A DNA stretch of 64,000 nt from an uncultured Prevotellaceae bacterium (GTDB lineage Bacteria > Bacteroidota > Bacteroidia > Bacteroidales > Bacteroidaceae): assembly GCA_902784615.1 (NCBI GenBank), contig CACZVN010000003.1, positions 62,001-126,000 on the forward strand. Direction: 5' to 3'. The position numbers were made by a program, and so were the translations under genes. Within the stretch, counting starts at the first letter, position 1. Each line of letters opens with the position of its first letter. This document shows, piece after piece, positions 38,122-47,761 of this stretch. The notes beneath the pieces are model-generated. The model was given only the letters and a program-made list of their open reading frames with translations, was not told where the DNA came from and made no database searches.

Positions 38122-39093
38122 ATGGAACAGAATCAGATTGTAATCTATCAGACCAAGGATGGCCAAACTCAGATTGATGTCCGTCTGGAGAATGAGAATG
38201 TGTGGCTGAATGTCTCACAGATGTCAGCCCTTTTTAGTAGGGAAGAATCCAATGTACGTAGGCATGTACTGAATGCATTTAAGGAGGGTGAGCTTGAAAG
38301 AAACGAGAATAACGTGCATTTTTTACACGTTAATGATGTGAAGAAGCCTGTACCATTTTATAGTCTTGATGTTATCATATCCGTAGGTTATCGTGTAAAG
38401 AGTAAGCGTGGTACAGATTTCCGTATTTGGGCGCGAAAGGTTTTGAAGCAATACCTTGCGAAAGGCTATGCCATCAACGAGCGTATTCGCAAGGACCAAA
38501 TTGGCGAACTGCGCCAATTGGTGCAAGTGGTGGGTCGCACAATACAGAATCAGGAGTTGCCCAATACCACAGAGAGCCAGGACTTGCTGAATGTTGTTGT
38601 TGATTACACCTACGCCCTTGACACACTCGACAACTACGATTACGAGCGACTTTCCATCGACAAGACCACTAAGGAAGAGCCTTTCCATGCTACTTATGAG
38701 AACGCCATGGAGGCTATTAATGGTTTGCGTGAAAAATTTGGTGGTTCAACACTTTTTGGCAATGAGAAGGATGACTCCTTCAAGAGCAGTATTGGACAGA
38801 TCTATCAGACTTTTGGAGGCGAGGAGCTTTATCCCAGTGTAGAGGAGAAAGCTGCCATGCTGTTGTATCTGGTTACGAAGAACCATTCCTTCAGTGACGG
38901 CAACAAGCGTATTGCTGCTACACTGTTCTTGTGGTTCCTGAACAACAATGGTATTCTCTATCGAAAAGACGGTTCAAAACGTCTGGCTGATAACACACTT
39001 GTAGCGCTTACCCTGATGATTGCAGAAAGCAAGACAGAAGAAAAGGACGTGATGGTAAAAGTTGTGGTTAATTTGATTAACCAGAAGAACTAA
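38122..39093 (+). CDS. RhuM-Fic fusion protein
   Basis: The 323-residue protein joins an N-terminal RhuM-type domain (about 10-115: VWLNVSQMSALFSREESNV, FYSLDVIISVGYRVKSKRG) to a C-terminal Fic/DOC domain (about 190-315) with the catalytic motif HSFSDGNKR at 255-263. Fic enzymes usually transfer AMP or another phosphate-containing group to target proteins, and the His and the Gly-Asn-Lys-Arg anion site are intact. No inhibitory S/TxxxE/DG antitoxin is evident next to it. Such fusions occur in genomic islands and may act as toxins. Confidence 0.9.
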   Translation: MEQNQIVIYQTKDGQTQIDVRLENENVWLNVSQMSALFSREESNVRRHVLNAFKEGELERNENNVHFLHVNDVKKPVPFYSLDVIISVGYRVKSKRGTDFRIWARKVLKQYLAKGYAINERIRKDQIGELRQLVQVVGRTIQNQELPNTTESQDLLNVVVDYTYALDTLDNYDYERLSIDKTTKEEPFHATYENAMEAINGLREKFGGSTLFGNEKDDSFKSSIGQIYQTFGGEELYPSVEEKAAMLLYLVTKNHSFSDGNKRIAATLFLWFLNNNGILYRKDGSKRLADNTLVALTLMIAESKTEEKDVMVKVVVNLINQKN

Positions 39094-39410
39094 TCAACTT
39101 TTCCACGCCCCATCATTATCTTCATAAAGAATAAGAGAAACAGATAAAAATAGAATAATAATATGATTCTCATAAGGTGTGCCCCCTAAGCAAGAACCTC
39201 ATTATTCCTCAATTCCCCAGACTGCCTTTATTTATAGAAATCCTGCAAATTCTTACAAGGTTACTGCAAATCGAGCGAAAAACCAAATATTATGAGAGTT
39301 TTTCCGAATCTGCATAAATATTGCAAAAATTTTCCGCAAAGATAATGCTGTTTCACAAATAATCCGTATCTTTGCAGACAATTCGACTAATAATAACGAA
39401 AACTTGACAG
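39094..39410. other. Intergenic region without a gene
   Basis: This 317-bp AT-rich stretch holds no convincing ORF or RNA fold. It contains the promoter box at 39367 for the next gene and a minus-strand TATCTTTG (39337-39344) with no gene behind it, possibly chance or an antisense transcript. Confidence 0.6.
39367..39374 (+). promoter_or_regulatory. Bacteroidetes -7 box for the aminopeptidase P gene
   Basis: TATCTTTG, 36 bp before ATG 39411. Confidence 0.7.
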
Positions 39411-40799
39411 ATGTTTAACAAGGAAACTTATATCAGACGTCGTGCAGAGTTGAAAAAACTCGTGGGAAATGGAGTGGTTGTTCTCTTTGGTAACAACGAG
39501 TCTCCCGCCAACTATCCGGCCAATAGTTATGCCCCCATGCGCCAGGACTCTTCGTTCCTGTATTACTTCGGCCAGCACCGCGACGGATTGGTGGGTGTGA
39601 TCGATATCGACAAGGATGAGGAATGGCTCTTCGGTGACGACATCGACGTGGAAGATATCGTGTGGATGGGCTATACGCCCAGTGTGGCAGATCTCGCCGC
39701 TGAGGTGGGTGTCACCAAGACGGCTCCGATGAAGGACCTTGCCAAGATGGTGAAGGGGGGAAACATCCATTTCCTGCCGCCCTATCGTCACGATACGAAG
39801 ATCCAGATCATGGATCTGTTGGGCATCCATCCTTCGAAGCAGAAGGAGGCCGCCTCACTGCCACTCATCAAGGCCGTGGTGAAGATGCGTTCTACAAAGG
39901 AGCCGCAGGAGATTGTCGCCATCGAACGGGCCTGTGATGTGGGCTATGCCATGCATACCACAGCCCAGTTGCTGATACGTCCGGGTGTGACGGAACGCTT
40001 CATCGGCGGACAGGTCGATGGTGTGGCCCGCAGTCTGGCACAGGGCGTGAGTTTTGCCACCATCTTCTCGCAGCATGGTGAGATCATGCACGGTAACCCC
40101 TCTGACGCGAAGTTAGAGGCAGGCCGTCTGGCTCTCTGTGATGCAGGCTGTGAACTCGACGACTACTGTTCCGACAATACCCGTACGATGCCCGTGAGTG
40201 GTAAGTTCACCCAGCGCCAGTTGGAGATCTACTCGATCGTCGAGGCCTGTCACGACTACGTATTAGAGGTGGCGAAGCCCGGTGTGAAGTATGCCGACGT
40301 ACATTTCGCCGTCTGTCGTCTGATGACGGAACGTCTGAAGGAACTCGGTCTGATGAAGGGTGATACCGACGAGGCCGTCGCTGCCGGTGCCCATGCTATG
40401 TTCCTGCCTCACGGACTGGGACACATGATGGGCATGGACGTACATGATATGGAAGGACTCGGACAGATCTACGTCGGCTTCGATGAGGAGACGCGTCCGA
40501 ACCTCGAACAGTTTGGTACCAACTGCCTGCGCATGGGCCGCAAGCTCGAAGAAGGTTTCGTCGTTACTGACGAACCAGGTATCTATTTCATCCCTGCCCT
40601 TATCGACGACTGGAAGGCCAGCGGTCATTGCAAGGATTTCCTGAACTTCGACCTGCTTGAGACCTATAAGGACTTTGGCGGTATCCGTATCGAGGACGAC
40701 CTGCTGATCACCAGCGACGGTTGCCGTTTCATGGGTAAGCAGCGCATCCCGTACCATCCCAAGGAACTGGAGGAATTCATGGCAGAGAATGAAGATTAA
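39411..40799 (+). CDS. pepP: Xaa-Pro aminopeptidase (aminopeptidase P family)
   Basis: The 462-residue M24 metallopeptidase removes N-terminal residues before proline. The N-terminal creatinase-like domain (about 1-165) is followed by the pita-bread domain with its five metal ligands: two Asp in DAGCELDDYCSDNTRTM, His in LPHGLGHMMGMDVHD, Glu in VTDEPGIYF and Glu in GIRIEDDLLIT. There is no signal peptide, so it is cytoplasmic. The length fits the family. Its stop lies inside an AT-rich repeat that separates it from the secreted peptidase gene. Confidence 0.94.
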   Translation: MFNKETYIRRRAELKKLVGNGVVVLFGNNESPANYPANSYAPMRQDSSFLYYFGQHRDGLVGVIDIDKDEEWLFGDDIDVEDIVWMGYTPSVADLAAEVGVTKTAPMKDLAKMVKGGNIHFLPPYRHDTKIQIMDLLGIHPSKQKEAASLPLIKAVVKMRSTKEPQEIVAIERACDVGYAMHTTAQLLIRPGVTERFIGGQVDGVARSLAQGVSFATIFSQHGEIMHGNPSDAKLEAGRLALCDAGCELDDYCSDNTRTMPVSGKFTQRQLEIYSIVEACHDYVLEVAKPGVKYADVHFAVCRLMTERLKELGLMKGDTDEAVAAGAHAMFLPHGLGHMMGMDVHDMEGLGQIYVGFDEETRPNLEQFGTNCLRMGRKLEEGFVVTDEPGIYFIPALIDDWKASGHCKDFLNFDLLETYKDFGGIRIEDDLLITSDGCRFMGKQRIPYHPKELEEFMAENED

Positions 40800-40833
40800 A
40801 GATTAAACATCAAACATTAAAGATTAAACATTA
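40793..40833 (+). repeat. AT-rich AGATTAAA(CAT) microrepeat
   Basis: Short imperfect copies of AGATTAAACAT overlap the pepP stop and fill the gap to the next gene. They are likely slippage-derived. Confidence 0.65.
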
Positions 40834-40842
40834 TACATAATT

Positions 40843-42048
40843 ATGAAGAAGATTTTTACTATCGCACTCATGGCGATGATCGCCCTCAGTGCATCGGCAG
40901 CCAAGAAGAAGGATGCCGCCAAAGACGCTAACAAGCCCGTCTTTACCATCATCAAGGAGAATCCTATCACTACCATTAAGGATCAGAACCGTTCAGGTAC
41001 CTGCTGGGACTACTCTACCCTCTCTTTCTTCGAGGCCGAGATCCTGAAGGCTACTGGCAAGAAGTACACCCTCTGTGAGGCTTTCGTAGCCAACAAGACC
41101 TATATGGAGCGCGCCATCCAGGTGGTTCGCTATCACGGCGACTGTCAGTTTGCTCAGGGCGGAAGTGCAGAGGATGTGCTCTCAACACTGAAGAATCACG
41201 GTATCTGCCCTATCGACGCGATGCCTTTCCCCGGCTCCCTCTATGGTGACTCCCTGAACAACTTCAACGAGTTCTTCGGTGTGCTGGAGCCATACGTGGC
41301 AGCCATCGCCAAGAGCGATTCCAAGAAGCTCAGTAACGCCTGGAAGACAGGTATGCAGGGTATCCTCGACGCCTATCTGGGCAAGTGTCCTGAAAAGTTC
41401 ACCTATGAGGGCAAGGAATATACACCGAAGAGTTTTATGGCTTCTCTGGGCATCAACCTCGACGACTATGTGAGCATCACCAGTTATACCCACCATCCCT
41501 TCTACACAGCCTTTGCCGTAGAGGTGCAGGATAACTGGCGCTTCCCACTCTCTTATAACGTGCCGATGGACGAGATGATGCAGATTATCGACAATGCCAT
41601 CGACAACGGCTATACAGTAGCCTGGGGCGGTGACGTGTCGGAGGACGGATTCACCCGTAATGGTCTGGCCTATGCCGTTGACAACAAGAAGGCACAGAGT
41701 CTGCAGGGCAGTGATATGGCCAAGTGGCTGAAGATGACTGCTGCCAAGAAGCGTGATATCATCGACTCATTAGGTGTTACCGTACCTGAGATCGTTCCCA
41801 CACAGGAGATGCGCCAGGAGCGCTTCGACAACTGGGAACTGACCGACGACCACGGTATGCACATCTTCGGTGTGGCCAAGGATCAGAACGGCAAGGAGTA
41901 CTATATGGTTCAGAACTCATGGGGTAAGACTGGTGAATACAAGGGCATCTGGTACATGACCAAGGCCTTTATCGCTGCCAACACGATGGACTTCCTGATC
42001 AACAAGAATGCCATCCCCGCCGAGATCCGTAAGAAGCTCGGAATCTGA
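40843..42048 (+). CDS. Secreted C1-family cysteine peptidase (bleomycin hydrolase-like)
   Basis: The 401-residue product has a signal peptide (cleavage near AKK, about 20) and belongs to the papain clan, C1B subgroup. The oxyanion Gln48 and nucleophile Cys54 occur in DQNRSGTCWDYS. The catalytic His is in DDHGMHIFGVAKD and the Asn in VQNSWGKTGEYKG. Export is the notable difference from cytosolic aminopeptidase C. It may release amino acids from peptides in the periplasm or outside. It follows pepP by 43 bp and ends before a strong terminator. Confidence 0.92.
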   Translation: MKKIFTIALMAMIALSASAAKKKDAAKDANKPVFTIIKENPITTIKDQNRSGTCWDYSTLSFFEAEILKATGKKYTLCEAFVANKTYMERAIQVVRYHGDCQFAQGGSAEDVLSTLKNHGICPIDAMPFPGSLYGDSLNNFNEFFGVLEPYVAAIAKSDSKKLSNAWKTGMQGILDAYLGKCPEKFTYEGKEYTPKSFMASLGINLDDYVSITSYTHHPFYTAFAVEVQDNWRFPLSYNVPMDEMMQIIDNAIDNGYTVAWGGDVSEDGFTRNGLAYAVDNKKAQSLQGSDMAKWLKMTAAKKRDIIDSLGVTVPEIVPTQEMRQERFDNWELTDDHGMHIFGVAKDQNGKEYYMVQNSWGKTGEYKGIWYMTKAFIAANTMDFLINKNAIPAEIRKKLGI

Positions 42049-42074
42049 CGAGAGAAATCATAAATTAAATAAAA

Positions 42075-42119
42075 AAGGGCATAATCTGTTAAATTTTCGA
42101 CAGATTATGCCCTTAATTC
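42075..42119 (+). terminator. Strong rho-independent terminator
   Basis: A perfect 15-bp stem (AAGGGCATAATCTGT and its complement at 42100-42114) with a 10-nt loop precedes a T-rich tract. It ends the peptidase transcript. Confidence 0.9.
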
Positions 42120-42131
42120 ATTTTTTATTAT

Positions 42132-42139
42132 TACCTTTG
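42132..42139 (+). promoter_or_regulatory. Bacteroidetes -7 box for recJ
   Basis: TACCTTTG, 67 bp before the family-typical recJ ATG at 42207. Confidence 0.65.
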
Positions 42140-42206
42140 GGCGCTATATTGCCATAATAGGCGATGGAGCCACCTAAGCGACAAAGAATAAAAAATATAA
42201 ATATTA

Positions 42207-43894
42207 ATGCATTTCAAATGGAATTACGAACCACCTACATCAGAACAACAGACGGCGGCTAAGGAGCTGGGAGAGAAGATCGGCATGAGTCCGATCCTCA
42301 GAGCGCAGCCAAGCGATTCTTCCGTCCGATGCTAAACGAACTGATAGACCCGTTCCTGATGAACGACATGGACGTGGCTGTCGATAGGCTGAATGACGCT
42401 ATGGGACGTAAAGAGCGTATCATGGTCTATGGCGACTACGATGTTGATGGATGTACGGCGGTAGCTTTGGTGTATAAGTTTCTGCAGCAGTTCTATTCCA
42501 ATATTGAATACTATATTCCCGACCGCTATGAGGAAGGTTATGGTATCAGTATCAAGGCATTGGACTACGCAGCAGAAAAAGGTATTAAACTGATTATCGT
42601 GCTCGATTGTGGCGTGAAGGCGATCAAGGAGATCACATACGCCAATACTTTGGGCATAGATTTTATTGTGTGTGACCATCACGTACCGGATGACGACCTG
42701 CCCCCAGCCGTGGCAGTCCTTAATCCCAAACGTGAAGACTCTACTTATCCCTTCAAGCATCTCTGTGGCTGTGGTGTGGGCTTTAAGTTCATGCAGGCCT
42801 TTGCCAAGAACAACGGCATTCCCTTCTCACGGCTCATCCCCCTACTCGACTTCTGTGCGGTGAGCATTGCCGCCGACATCGTACCCATCATGGGCGAGAA
42901 CCGCATCCTGGCCTTCCACGGTCTGAAGCAGTTGAACCAGAGTCCGTCGGTAGGTCTGAAGTCGATCATTGAGATCTGCGGACTGACGGGGCGTGAGATC
43001 ACCATGAGCGACATCGTGTTCAAGATCGGCCCGCGTATCAATGCTTCCGGACGTATGCAGAACGGTACGGAAGCCGTCGATCTGCTCGTGGAGCGTGACT
43101 TCGACAAGGCACTCGCCGAGGCCAACCATATCAATGAGTACAACGAGCAGCGCAAGGACGTCGATAAACAGATGACCGAGGAGGCCAACCAGATCGTGGA
43201 GAAGCTGGAGAGTCAGAAGCATCACGCCAGTATCGTACTTTATGACGAGAACTGGAAGAAGGGTGTGATCGGTATCGTCGCCTCCCGTCTGACGGAACTC
43301 TACTACCGTCCGACGGTAGTACTCACCAAGTTCAACGGCATTGCCACCGGTTCCGCCCGTAGTGTGGCAGGCTATGACGTCTATGATGCCATCAAGAGTT
43401 GTCGCGACCTGTTGGAGAATTTCGGTGGACACACCTACGCCGTCGGTCTCTCCCTGAAGATCGAGAATATCCCTGAGTTCCGCCGCCGGTTCCAGAAATA
43501 CGTCATGGAGCATATCCAGCCCGAACAGACTGAGGCCACGCTCGACATCAATGCCGTCATCGACTTCAAGGATGTGACCAAGAAACTCCATAACGACCTG
43601 AAGAAATTTGCGCCTTATGGTCCTGATAACCCCAAGCCTCTGTTCTGTACTCGTAACGTCTATGACTACGGTACCTCGAAGGTGGTGGGTCGTCAGCAGG
43701 AGCACATCAAACTGGAACTTGTGGATTCCAAATCGAGCAACGTCCTCAATGGCATCGCCTTTGGCCAGAGCGAGTCAGCCCGATATATCAAGTCAAAGCG
43801 TTCGTTTGATATCGTCTATACTATTGAAGACAATATCTATAAGCGCAGCGAGGTACAACTTCAGATAGAAGACATCAAGCCGTCAGAGGAGTGA
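42207..43894 (+). pseudogene. recJ: Single-strand DNA exonuclease RecJ, frameshifted near the N-terminus
   Basis: The gene opens at 42207 with MHFKWNYEPPTSEQQ and runs to GMSPIL, but then hits TAA at 42333-42335. The rest resumes in another frame, as ESAAKRFFRPMLNELIDPF and onwards to 43894. Between GMSPIL and the resumed frame a typical RecJ has about 12-14 more residues, so a deletion of roughly 37-40 bp is inferred. The remainder is intact: GDYDVDGCTAV, DHH (CDHHVPDDD), GPRINASGRM and GGHTYAVGLSL. An internal ATG at 42329 could give a 521-residue protein lacking the first 40 residues or so. RecJ degrades ssDNA 5'-3' in recombination and repair. Confidence 0.75.
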
Positions 43895-45792
43895 ACTATC
43901 AAACGATTCTTCGCCAGTACTGGGGCTACGATGACTTCCGCGGGATTCAGCGGGAGATTATCGAGTCGATAGGCAGCGGGCATGACACGCTTGGTCTGAT
44001 GCCGACAGGCGGAGGAAAGTCCATCACCTTCCAAGTGCCCGCACTGGCCCAAGAAGGCACCTGTATCGTCATCACGCCATTGATTGCCTTGATGAAAGAC
44101 CAGGTTGATCACCTCCGTCGCCTTGGCATACGTGCAGCAGCCATCTATTCCGGACTGGCTCGTGAGGAGATCATTATCACCCTTGAGAACTGTATTTTCG
44201 GAGACATCAGGATTCTCTATGTCTCTCCCGAGCGACTGTCCTCAGAACTGTTCCAGACGAAACTCCGTCACATGCGCGTGAGTTTTATCACCGTTGACGA
44301 AGCCCACTGCATTTCCCAATGGGGCTATGACTTCCGCCCCTCCTATCTGGAGATCGCTAAGATCCGCAAGTTACTGCCAGGCGTTCCTGTGCTGGCCCTC
44401 ACCGCCACCGCTACCCCGCAAGTCGTTGATGACATTCAGCAGAAACTGGGGTTTTCATTGGAAGCCCATGTGTTCCGCATGTCCTTCGAGCGGAAGAACC
44501 TTGCATACGTCGTGCGCCAGGCCGCAGACAAACGGGAGCAACTCATCCATATCCTCAACAGTCTGAAAGGCTCCGCCATCGTCTATGCCCGTAGCAGGAA
44601 ACGCACCAAGGAGTTTGCTGACCTGCTCAATGAGGCAGGCATCCCCGCCACCTTCTACCATGCAGGTCTGGATGCCGCCGTCAAGGATGAGCGCCAACAG
44701 GCGTGGCAACGTGATGAGGTCCGAGTGATGGTAGCCACCAACGCCTTCGGCATGGGTATCGACAAACCCGACGTACGCCTCGTCATCCACATCGACTGTC
44801 CCGACAGCATCGAGGCCTACTTTCAGGAGGCGGGCCGTGCCGGGCGTGACGGACGGAAGGCATACGCCGTGCTGCTCTACAACAATGCCGACCAACGGAA
44901 ACTGGAGAAGCGCATTGCCGATACCTTCCCCGAGAAAGACTTTATCCGACAGATTTACGAACACCTCGCCTATTTCTATCAGATCGGTGTTGGCTCAGGC
45001 TATAACCATACCTTTGAGTTTAACATCGACAAGTTCTGCCACGCATTCCATCACTTCCCCATACAGGTGGATTCGGCCCTGAAGATCCTGAACCGTGCAG
45101 GCTATATCGAATATACCGAAGAACAGGAGAATCAGGCCAGGGTGATGTTCACCCTCAGCCGCAACGACCTCTACCGTCTGGAGAACACCTCCCCCAACGA
45201 AGAGAAGATCATCACAAGCCTGTTGCGTAACTACGGTGGACTGTTCACTGACTACAACTATATCGACGAGAGTTTCATTGCTTCACAGACAGCCCTGCAG
45301 CCCCATCAGGTCTATATGACACTGAAGAGCCTGAGCGAACGGCATATCCTGCACTTCATTCCCCAGAAGAAGACACCTTATATCCGCTATACCCAGCGAC
45401 GCGAGGATATGGAGCATATCCAACTGCGGCCTGCCATCTATGAAGAGCGGAAGGACCAGTTCCAGCAGCGCATCCAGGCCATGATCGCCTATGCCACCAA
45501 TGACCAGGTATGCCGTAGCCGTCAGTTGCTCCGCTATTTTGGCGAAGAGAAAAGCCGCGACTGCCATCAGTGCGATGTCTGTCTGAGTCACCGTTCTGAA
45601 GGCATGGTATCAGAACCACGTTTCACCTCTGCCACAGAACGGGTTATGGCCTTACTGAGCGACGGTAAACCCCACCCCATAACAGACTTACGCGACATCC
45701 AGTTGCCTACCGACGAACTGGATGCCGCGCTCGAATATCTTCTGAAGGAGGAATACATCCGTCAGACCGACGGTCTCCTCACCAGATGTTAA
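43891..45792 (+). CDS. recQ: ATP-dependent DNA helicase RecQ
   Basis: The 633-residue superfamily 2 helicase starts at GTG, which overlaps the recJ stop by 4 bp (GTGA). Motifs: MPTGGGKSITFQ (Walker A), VDEAHCISQWGYDFRPSY (DEAH box), LALTATATPQV, AFGMGIDKPDVR and FQEAGRAGRDG (motif VI). A RecQ zinc-binding region follows (CRSRQLL, CHQCDVCLSH), then a short winged-helix segment at the C-terminus. No clear HRDC domain is visible. It unwinds DNA with 3'-5' polarity and works with RecJ in RecF-type repair, which fits the coupled gene order. It overlaps the convergent PurF-like gene by 4 bp. Confidence 0.95.
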   Translation: MNYQTILRQYWGYDDFRGIQREIIESIGSGHDTLGLMPTGGGKSITFQVPALAQEGTCIVITPLIALMKDQVDHLRRLGIRAAAIYSGLAREEIIITLENCIFGDIRILYVSPERLSSELFQTKLRHMRVSFITVDEAHCISQWGYDFRPSYLEIAKIRKLLPGVPVLALTATATPQVVDDIQQKLGFSLEAHVFRMSFERKNLAYVVRQAADKREQLIHILNSLKGSAIVYARSRKRTKEFADLLNEAGIPATFYHAGLDAAVKDERQQAWQRDEVRVMVATNAFGMGIDKPDVRLVIHIDCPDSIEAYFQEAGRAGRDGRKAYAVLLYNNADQRKLEKRIADTFPEKDFIRQIYEHLAYFYQIGVGSGYNHTFEFNIDKFCHAFHHFPIQVDSALKILNRAGYIEYTEEQENQARVMFTLSRNDLYRLENTSPNEEKIITSLLRNYGGLFTDYNYIDESFIASQTALQPHQVYMTLKSLSERHILHFIPQKKTPYIRYTQRREDMEHIQLRPAIYEERKDQFQQRIQAMIAYATNDQVCRSRQLLRYFGEEKSRDCHQCDVCLSHRSEGMVSEPRFTSATERVMALLSDGKPHPITDLRDIQLPTDELDAALEYLLKEEYIRQTDGLLTRC

Positions 45793-47240
45793 AAGTCAAA
45801 CTTCAACTGACGATTATTCTCATCATCATGCTCATGACAGTAACTGCTGCCATCGAAGCAGTGCGTACATAGTTTGCACTTCGGCATGCCAATGGCTTCT
45901 ACCAGTGTCTCGAGTTTTGCAAACTTCAACGAAGTAAGACCTAAACGCTTGGCAATCTCATCCACCATCCGCTTATATTCCGGAGAGTCCGTCGTGGCGT
46001 ACTTCTCCAGATTCCGCTTGTCATCACCCTCGAAGTCCTTGATGATACGACGCGTGATCAGTTCCATATCACTCTTCGACGAGGTGAAGCCGATGAACGG
46101 ACAGCCATAGACCAGCGGCGGACACGAGATGCGGCAGTGTACCTCCTTGGCACCATACTCAAAGAACGTCCTCACATTGTCTTTCAGTTGCGTGCCGCGT
46201 ACGATGGAGTCGTCGCAGAAAACCACACGCTGATCCTTCAACAACGAAGGATTGGGAATCAGTTTCATCTTCGCCACCAGTGCACGACGCTCCTGATTAC
46301 CAGGTGTGAAGGAGCGTGGCCAGGTCGGCGTATATTTCAGGACGGCACGCTTATAGGGCACACCCTTACCTTCGGCATAGCCCAGAGCCATGCCGACACC
46401 TGAGTCAGGCACACCACAGACGCTATCCACCTCCGTATCATCCGATTCACCCATCTTCTTGCCGTTCAACTCGCGCACGGCCTCCACGTTGATACCGTTA
46501 TAGTCTGAAGCAGGGAATCCATAATACACCCAGAGGAACGAACAGATCTGCTCGCGCTGGAAGGGTTCCTGCAACACCTCCATGGTGTCGGCCGTCATAA
46601 AGACGATCTCACCCGGTCCCAAGTCTCTCACACGGTGGAAGTCGAGGTTCGGGAAACTCGTCGTCTCACTCGACACGGCAAATGCTCCCTCTTTCTGTCC
46701 GATCACGATCGGCGTACGTCCCAGGAAGTCACGGGCAGCGATGATACCTTTCTCCGTCAGGATCAGCATCGAGCACGAGCCTTCAATCTTCCGATACACC
46801 AGGTTGATACCTTCCACGAACGTGCGCCCCATGTTGATGAGCAGGGCCACGAGTTCTGTCTGGTTGATGTTGTTGGCAGACAACTCACTGAAATGCATCC
46901 GTCGTGCCAGCAGTTCATCGGCGATCTCACGCAGGTTGTTGATCTTTGCCACGGTGACCACGGCATAGCGCCCCAGATGTGAGTTCACGATGATCGGCTG
47001 TGGGTCTGTATCACTGATCACGCCGACACCCTGGTTGCCGGAGAACGAGTCCAACTCATCCTCAAACTTCGAACGGAAATAGTCGCGCTCCAGATTGTGG
47101 ATCTTACGGCTGAAGCCCTTCTCCTTGTCGAACATCACCAGACCCGCACGCTTCGTACCCAGATGCGAGTTATAGTCCGTACCGTAGAACAGATCATTGA
47201 CGCAACTCTTCGTGCTGATGGTTCCAAAGAATCCTCCCAT
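45789..47240 (-). CDS. PurF-like amidophosphoribosyltransferase homologue without N-terminal Cys
   Basis: The 483-residue protein has a phosphoribosyltransferase domain (about 270-410) with the PRPP loop VVFCDDSIVRGTQ, a PurF-type VCGVPDSG segment and C-terminal cysteines (CKLCTHCFDG) that may hold an Fe-S cluster. The N-terminal domain has the NTN-hydrolase pattern but starts MGGFFGT where PurF needs Cys, and the usual H-x-R motif is replaced by GVGVISDTDPQP. No upstream in-frame Cys start exists. It is either an ammonia-dependent enzyme or a paralogue with another role. It lies 2 bp after the MaoC gene. Confidence 0.8.
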   Translation of the reverse strand: MGGFFGTISTKSCVNDLFYGTDYNSHLGTKRAGLVMFDKEKGFSRKIHNLERDYFRSKFEDELDSFSGNQGVGVISDTDPQPIIVNSHLGRYAVVTVAKINNLREIADELLARRMHFSELSANNINQTELVALLINMGRTFVEGINLVYRKIEGSCSMLILTEKGIIAARDFLGRTPIVIGQKEGAFAVSSETTSFPNLDFHRVRDLGPGEIVFMTADTMEVLQEPFQREQICSFLWVYYGFPASDYNGINVEAVRELNGKKMGESDDTEVDSVCGVPDSGVGMALGYAEGKGVPYKRAVLKYTPTWPRSFTPGNQERRALVAKMKLIPNPSLLKDQRVVFCDDSIVRGTQLKDNVRTFFEYGAKEVHCRISCPPLVYGCPFIGFTSSKSDMELITRRIIKDFEGDDKRNLEKYATTDSPEYKRMVDEIAKRLGLTSLKFAKLETLVEAIGMPKCKLCTHCFDGSSYCHEHDDENNRQLKFDF

Positions 47241-47242
47241 AC

Positions 47243-47707
47243 TTAAATAAAATAATACAGGAACGAAGCGATGCCCTCCAATGCAGGCTTGCGCTGTCCC
47301 TCAATCTCAATCTTGAAATCAATCTCCACCTTACAGATACCACGCAGGTTCTGGATATTGTGCAGTTTCGTCGTCATCCTGACACGGGAACCCGTCACTA
47401 CCGGCTGTCCGAAGCGCATCTTGTCCATGCCGTAGTTCACGAGCATCTTGATGTTATTCACCTCGATGATCTGCTCCCACAGATAAGGCAGGATGGAGAG
47501 TGTCAGATAGCCATGGGCAATGGTGCTGTGGTACTGGCTTTCCTGCTTGGCCCGCTCCACATCCACGTGGATCCACTGGTGGTCGAGCGTAGCATCAGCA
47601 AACAGGTTGATACGGTCCTGGTCGATCTGCAGCCAGTCGGAGACACCTAATTCCTGTCCCAGATGGGCTGCGAATTCATCATACGAATTAATAACTAATT
47701 TTCCCAT
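47243..47707 (-). CDS. MaoC-family hydratase
   Basis: The 154-residue hot-dog-fold protein contains the MaoC/R-hydratase active-site motif in DATLDHQWIHVD (Asp and His), with STIAHGYLTLS following. It would hydrate a trans-2-enoyl thioester to an (R)-3-hydroxyacyl product. The substrate is unknown. It starts 54 bp after ilvC across a hairpin and is followed 2 bp later by the PurF-like gene, so it may be read by partial read-through from ilvC. Confidence 0.9.
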   Translation of the reverse strand: MGKLVINSYDEFAAHLGQELGVSDWLQIDQDRINLFADATLDHQWIHVDVERAKQESQYHSTIAHGYLTLSILPYLWEQIIEVNNIKMLVNYGMDKMRFGQPVVTGSRVRMTTKLHNIQNLRGICKVEIDFKIEIEGQRKPALEGIASFLYYFI

Positions 47708-47720
47708 ATATTAATTAAAT

Positions 47721-47756
47721 AAGTACGGGGGTGCGCACATGCACACCCCCGTACCT
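47721..47756 (-). terminator. Hairpin terminator after ilvC
   Basis: A perfect 11-bp stem GTACGGGGGTG/CACCCCCGTAC. The T-tract on the minus strand is short (ACTTATTTAA), so it may be partial. Confidence 0.6.
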
Positions 47757-47761
47757 TAATA

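Noticed and set aside
39337-39344. Minus-strand TATCTTTG as a promoter
   Set aside because: No gene lies downstream on that strand before the RhuM-Fic gene and no spaced -33 element is present.
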